64,000 bases of DNA, from the NCBI GenBank assembly GCA_039720395.1, contig CM077833.1, forward strand, positions 14,631,133 to 14,695,132, given 5' to 3'. Source of the stretch: Liquidambar formosana (Eukaryota > Streptophyta > Magnoliopsida > Saxifragales > Altingiaceae). Position numbers and translations under genes: made by a program. Below, piece by piece: positions 59,174 through 64,000 of the stretch (within the stretch, counting starts at the first letter, position 1; each line of letters starts with the position of its first letter). Below the pieces are notes generated by a model, which was not told where the DNA came from, ran no database searches, and worked only from the letters and a program-made list of their open reading frames with translations.

Positions 59174-59655
59174 CACTACACCAAAAAAGGCCTTTTACAA
59201 CATTGAAAAAACGTTGTTAAAGACTTTCCACAACATTTGCATATATGTTGTGTCAGCCCCTGTTGTGGTTGATGTTGGACTTTTTACAACGTTCATCAAA
59301 TGTTGTTGAAAGGAAAAATAAAACGTTGTTAATATCATCTTACCACATTGAATAAACGTTGGGTTAGACGTATTGACAACATTTCCGACAACGTTGTCTT
59401 AGATCAAACACATTAACAACATTTCAGAAATGTTGTCATAGATAGTTAGCTAACACATATCAACAACATTTTCAAAATGTTGTCTTCTATAGACATATTA
59501 ACAACATTTTAGAAATGTTGTCGTAGATAGTTAGCTGACACACATCAACAACATTTCCAAAATGTTGTCTTATATAGACACATTAACAACATTTCCAAAA
59601 TGTTGTCTTAAATTTTCAACAATTTTATGACAACAATTTATAAACGTTGTCTTTT
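59174..59655. mobile_element. Terminus of a CACTA (En/Spm) transposon with palindromic subterminal repeats
   Basis: It starts CACTACACCAAAAAAGGCC, the classic CACTA end. For the next 450 bases there are about a dozen copies of a foldback word of the type CAACATTTCCAAAATGTTG. Such subterminal repeats bind the transposase in this superfamily. No matching right end (TAGTG preceded by the inverted TIR) was found before 64000, so the element is either truncated or runs beyond the window. No transposase was recognised. Confidence 0.75.
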
Positions 59656-60873
59656 CCCTTTTCTTTTTTCTTTTTTTTTTCCCTCTTTTTTTTTTTTTTT
59701 TTGGTTTGTGCTTTCATTTATGGTTGTTTGTACCTATTCCCTGTTCATATAAAATTATGACCAAACACACCATTATTAAAAATGTAAACCCACAATTGAT
59801 TTTAATTATCCCAAATTTCAAACACCTAACAAATCAAATTCATTAAATAAAGTTTAGTATTACATTCAATACATTACAAACAAAGTGTGATTTCAAAAGT
59901 ATCATTAACATCAATTGTCATTACATGTCATTAAGTGTCAATACATTGCAAACGAAGTGTGACTGCAAAAGTATCAAGCAAATTCTAAAATGATGATCAA
60001 ACACACCTTTTAATTGTCATTACATGTCATTAACATCATCCCATAACATTACATGCAAATTTGCTTGTGAAAAAAAAAAAAAAAAGCCAAAAAGACAAAA
60101 ATAGAGAAGTTAGGAGCATGCATCCACTGCACAAAAAACTGGTAAGTCATCAACCATCTACTCCTGCAAAACATTGTAAACAAAGTGTGACTTCAAAAGT
60201 GAGCCAACAGTTATTATGTTATACTAACAAAGAACTTAAAAGTATTACCTCCACTACAATAGCCTAATAAATTTGGTAAGCCAAGCAGTTCTACTCCCTA
60301 CAGCTTGCTCAAGCGTGGACATTTCTTGAAGAAAATTGCTTGGTTGGCTATAGTGTATCATGTTTGGCGCGAGAGGAATAGTGGGCTCCATGAAAATATG
60401 TATAAAAAATAAATCCCCTAGTTTTGTTACATCGCTAATTGTTGATGATGTTAGATTTAAAGCTGTTAGGTCTTAGACTTGCTAAGAAATCTATTTAATC
60501 CACTCGGGTTTCCCATTCCTGTTGACAGATGAGTATTGGGCTAGTGGCCCAATAACACATGGACGTCCAAGACTTTGGCACATCCAAACTGTTAAGCCCA
60601 AACCCGGAAGCCTTCTCTCTCTCACCGACAGGGGCAGCATGACCGACAGTTCGCAATATCGAGATCCAGGCAACAGTGCTGTTGCAGACCATTATAGACC
60701 CCAAATCGCATCAGATCCCCACAGTGCATTGGTTTTTGCGATCTGTTCTTGGGTTGAGTGAGGGCGGTTTTTCTTTAAAAACCAGAGTTTGATTATAGGT
60801 GCTTAAACACTCTTCCCCAACCATTCAATCCTCAGAGAAAACTCTCTTCCTCTAAATCCTCTCTTACGAACTC
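59656..60873. other. Non-coding stretch, possibly CACTA interior and upstream region of the next frame
   Basis: A/T-rich DNA with repeated words (CATTACATGTCATTAA near 59920 and 60015). From about 60490 the base composition becomes richer in G+C. A leader-like C/T-rich stretch (60805-60870) precedes the ATG at 60874. No known gene is visible. Confidence 0.4.
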
Positions 60874-61602
60874 ATGGCCTCTTCCTCCTCTGCCCCACAA
60901 AACCGTCTTGATTTAAACACAACGCCAGCAACACAACCAGAGGTCTGGCACCCAAGGTTCCTAAATGTTCAAAACCAACCCCTTATAGTTGACGATTCTG
61001 TAATTTACAATCTTGCGAACGCAACGGCAGTAGCAGAGGGACTCATCACTCCTTGTGATGAGAGAATACTGGTTGGACGGTCCGACCTGGACGTAATAAG
61101 AGACTCCATGGCTCTCAGCGCTCAGGCCACAACATTTACTGCTAACATGGCTCGGCGTTTGCACACCAGAAATGTGCACATGCAAAGTCTAAGTGACCAA
61201 GTCACTCGTCTCCAGGGGTTGCTCGACGGAGCCTATCGAAGGATGAGGGTTTTGAGAGCGGAGAATAGAGAGTTACAAAGAATGGTGGACTCCTATTCTA
61301 ACAGACTCACACCAAGGGTCGAGACACTAGAGAGGCGCACTGATCAAATCATTGATCGAGAAAGGGTTCCGGGCAGCCCACAGAGGCAACCTCCAGTTGA
61401 TCCCTCCAATTCAACCCAAGGCCCACAAAGGCAACCCCCAACTGACCCTTCTAGTTCTACCCAAAATGCTACTATTGAGTATCTCTCACTTTTTTTGTTT
61501 TTGTTTTTTTCTTTTTTGTCTCTTTTTTTTTTTAATCTAATGGAAATGACACTCTCTCTTCTTTTTTTCTATTTTTTTTTTCAATTGGAGTACGAACAAT
61601 AG
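60874..61602 (+). CDS. Unrecognised coiled-coil protein frame (up to 242 aa)
   Basis: I do not recognise the family. The ATG follows a C/T-rich leader, and the first 200 codons look like real coding sequence: no repeats and a balanced residue mix. Residues 1-15 are serine/alanine-rich. About 95-165 form a probable coiled coil (QSLSDQVTRLQGLLDGAYRR, LRAENRELQRMVDSYSNR). About 168-205 hold two near-repeats of QRQPPVDPSNSTQ and QRQPPTDPSSSTQ. After about residue 207 the frame enters a T-rich stretch coding for L and F, which looks like an intron. A donor could be the GT after ATTGA near 61477. Downstream exons were not found. It may be a host gene fragment or an accessory frame of a retroelement, given the repeat block that follows. 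Confidence 0.45.
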   Translation: MASSSSAPQNRLDLNTTPATQPEVWHPRFLNVQNQPLIVDDSVIYNLANATAVAEGLITPCDERILVGRSDLDVIRDSMALSAQATTFTANMARRLHTRNVHMQSLSDQVTRLQGLLDGAYRRMRVLRAENRELQRMVDSYSNRLTPRVETLERRTDQIIDRERVPGSPQRQPPVDPSNSTQGPQRQPPTDPSSSTQNATIEYLSLFLFLFFSFLSLFFFNLMEMTLSLLFFYFFFQLEYEQ

Positions 61603-61894
61603 AGTACAAAAGGTAAACCAAGGGCAAAGTTATATCCTCTGCCTTCAATGGGTTACCCAAGCTAGGATGCCCGAGAGCAATCCGTTAACGTACTCACAAG
61701 CTTATTACAGGCTAATTAAAATATGAGATGTCCGACATTGAGAAAGAGGCGACAGTAGCTGGTTATGGATACACAGCTCAAGAATGATAACAAATGGACT
61801 AGTTCGCTATTTACATTGTGCACTACTCTATGACCACATTTAAACGAGTATATAACCATGTATCTTTAAGCAACAATATAAAACAGTAGTATGA

Positions 61895-62125
61895 GCGCCG
61901 TGTCCTAGACCACGCCGGGCTCGGGAGTAGTACGCCACTAACCACGGATGATTAGGGCGGAGAAGGAGTCGCCACCCGATTTGGCTTCGGGAACCAATTG
62001 ACCCTTTGGAAGGGTCCAACTTACCATAACCAGAGATCGTTTGGGTTCGGAGCTAGGGTACGCGGATGGGAAGGTGTTAGGCACCCATCTACGCCCGGCC
62101 GAAGCCGGCCCCCACATGTACTTAT
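61895..62125. repeat. Retroelement-like conserved block
   Basis: A G+C-richer block containing GGGCGGAGAAGGAGTCGCCA, TTCGGGAACCAATTGACCC and GGAAGGTGTTAGGCACCC. From memory, closely similar wording recurs in many plant genomes in LTR or LARD-type repeats, so I treat it as repeat DNA. Its boundaries are not visible. Confidence 0.45.
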
Positions 62126-62279
62126 TGGCTTTAGTTAAAAAGGATTTAATTGAACTCAACCGTTAACCAAGCACTTATGCAAAATCAATTAATGGCACAC
62201 AATGATAAGCAATAAAAAAGAATTAACAGGAAGATATATGCACAATAAAAAGAATTTAAAATTAAAGGGAACGCTTACA

Positions 62280-63440
62280 CTGCCTGCAAAAGAGAAAGGG
62301 GGTTAATCTGCAAAAAACAGGGTCATGTACGCACGTGCATATGAGATGCACGTACGTGCATCCATCATGCACGTACGTACATGCCTTCGGATGAGTGCAT
62401 TATGCCTAGATATATACCTACCATGCTACTACCAAGTTAGAGAGCCTATAACCCGAATCATGCCTTGAAAATGATGCTAATATCCTAAGTCTAAATGCCA
62501 AAGGTACATGTTGATATTGTGAACGGACTAGTACGAATATGTAGGGGAACAGACATAATGAAATGACAGTATGATGCAAATGCTGGAGTTAATACATGAT
62601 CTTATTTTCCCCATATGCTTGAGACAAATAAGAAAACCCCGTTTAAAACCCTCAAATGCAGAAGTGAAATCCATATCAAGTCGAACCTAAATGCATCCTA
62701 AATGCGGGCAATGAATGAAGGGATTTATGAAACTGATATTACATTCATTTCATGCAATATCATAAGTAATCATAACGAATCATTAAGATAAAATGAAATT
62801 GAAAGTTGGGAACCGTTACCCTCAGGTACGGGCAGCAGCAATTCCTTCGCGAACTCGCCTTCCGGACTTCTCGCAGACACAGCTGTGGATTCTCGGGTTT
62901 TTCGGGGTGGAGGCTGGGTGGAAAAGTTCGATCCTTTCTCTTAGATGAAAATGGGGTATATATAGGCAAGGATTAGGGTTTAATTCGGGGTCTATTAGGG
63001 TTTGTCAGCCGCCACTAAGCAGCTGTCAGCATAGGGGCTTCACAAGGAAAGAAACGATTTGGGGGGAAAAGCTGAAAATTTCGAAAATAAAGGGCATGAT
63101 CGTACGTGCATGATCCATGCTCGTACGATCATGGGGTATAAAAAAACCAGGTTGCATGATCGTACGTGCATGGAAGATGCACGTATGTGCATGAACCATG
63201 CTCATATGATCATGGGGTATCAAAAAACCAGGTTGCATGATCGTACGTGCATGGAAGATGCACGTATGTGCATGAACCATGCTCATATGATCATGGGGTA
63301 TCAAAAACTATCAAAAAGCCACGTTGTTCCTGCACGGGTCTTTCGGGCTCGCTCGTGGTAGTTCATCTGCTGCTGCCCTTCATCATTGGGCTTAGGGGTG
63401 GTCCAAAATTGTCAGGCGGTACAAAATTGGGTGTCAACAA
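62280..63440. repeat. Probable LTR-derived sequence ending GGTGTCAACA
   Basis: The segment includes many ACGTACGTGCAT-type palindromes (62330-62385 and 63095-63300). It ends TTGGGTGTCAACA at 63440, a form seen at the ends of plant LTRs. The left end, a PBS and a PPT could not be fixed, so the element class is open. Confidence 0.4.
63099..63304. repeat. 81-bp tandem repeat built of palindromes, about 2.5 copies
   Basis: Two near-identical units (about 63150-63230 and 63231-63308) and a diverged partial unit before them. Each unit contains GATCGTACGTGCATG, GATGCACGTATGTGCATG and CATGCTCATATGATCATGGG. Frames with repeated H/M/T residues across it are artefacts. Confidence 0.85.
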
Positions 63441-64000
63441 GTAGTATAAAATGATATATTGTAGGATTCCCTAAATTTTGAACAAGTAATAAAAATATTT
63501 GGTTATAAATCAGTGGGAAAATCCAACAATATCATTAAGGCATTTAAAATCACATTCATAAAATAACACCATATTAAATGTAAAGAAGCCACATTTCCTA
63601 CCTCAATTGCGAGCAATACCAACCCAAAACCACGTGATAGACACTGACAATGCGAATGCAGCGTTAATGCTCCCTAGGGTTCTCCCGAGGACCGATAAAA
63701 TCTGATAATTATGCATACGTAATCTTTAGGTAAATTTCAAAATAAATATAACGCACTCAAAAATTACTATTGGCCTTTTAACAGTGAACTGTGGTCCCAA
63801 AATCATCAAAATAATTTTTAAAACACTCTCTATAATTTCTGGGAATTTTCTGTAATTTTGGGAATTTTCTGGAATTTTTAATAAATATTAATTTGACCAA
63901 AAAGTCAAACTACAGTCAAACTTGGTCAAAATGGTCAACTAAGGGTCCCACATGGTAGGGCCCTCCAAGATGAGTCCAACGGTCAAATTCGGGGTTCATA
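63441..64000. other. Non-coding end of the window
   Basis: No gene. Near 63830-63880 the word GGAATTTTCTG recurs, and near 63895-63945 the word GGTCAAA recurs, which suggests the edge of another repeat cut off by the window. Confidence 0.4.

Noticed and set aside
60340..60356. ATAGTG as the right end of the CACTA element
   Set aside because: It is not preceded by the inverse of the TIR and not followed by the GCA duplication.
63099..63304. CRISPR-like array of repeats and spacers
   Set aside because: Plant nuclear DNA. The repeats are contiguous tandem units without unique spacers.
63026..63361. Frames with repeated H, M and T residues on both strands
   Set aside because: They come from the 81-bp tandem repeat and its palindromes.

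Overview
The window is nuclear DNA from a flowering plant, most likely a eudicot. The evidence is intron-split genes of plant-specific families (an mTERF-type gene, an IST1-like gene and a SERK receptor kinase), low G+C with long A/T runs, and a dense load of plant transposable elements. The species cannot be told from the sequence alone. Roughly 40 percent of the window is transposon, and only three genes look like ordinary host genes.

Layout, left to right. Bases 2-343 are the 3' end of an mTERF gene on the + strand. At 957-10673 lies a complete Ty1/copia element on the - strand with the layout of a Sirevirus: two 1281-bp LTRs differing at only two positions I could find, target duplication CATCT, a PBS, a PPT, intact gag and pol, and an extra reading frame between pol and the 3' LTR. 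A decayed L1-type LINE occupies 14240-18446. From 18448 to about 22700 there is no gene, only remnants of small DNA transposons and a (TA)n run. The IST1-like gene (six exons, + strand) runs 22894-27359. The SERK gene (eleven exons, - strand) runs 44621-30636 and is stretched to 14 kb by two giant introns. Those introns hold a hAT element (34697-36153), a Mutator-like element carrying a gene fragment (39414-40557) and MITEs.

A 12.5-kb Ty3/gypsy element of the Tat type sits at 45246-57778, about 0.6 kb upstream of the SERK start codon. Its sense gag-pol is broken by many stops. Between pol and the 3' LTR, on the opposite strand, it carries a second gene with an intron and a plant mobile domain. 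After it come a 968-bp Mutator-type MITE (58026-58993), one end of a CACTA transposon packed with small palindromes (from 59174), an unrecognised coiled-coil reading frame (60874-61602), and retroelement-like DNA with an 81-bp tandem repeat (61900-63440).

The host genes act in separate processes: organelle nucleic-acid binding (mTERF), ESCRT-linked endosomal sorting (IST1-like) and cell-surface co-receptor signalling (SERK). Nothing in the sequence ties them into one pathway. The most unusual signals are the antisense gene of the Tat element, a strongly over-represented TCGGCC word spread over that whole element, arrays of a TCAGTCGACTGA palindrome in the copia element, and a decayed copy of an exon edge inside intron 1 of the IST1-like gene.
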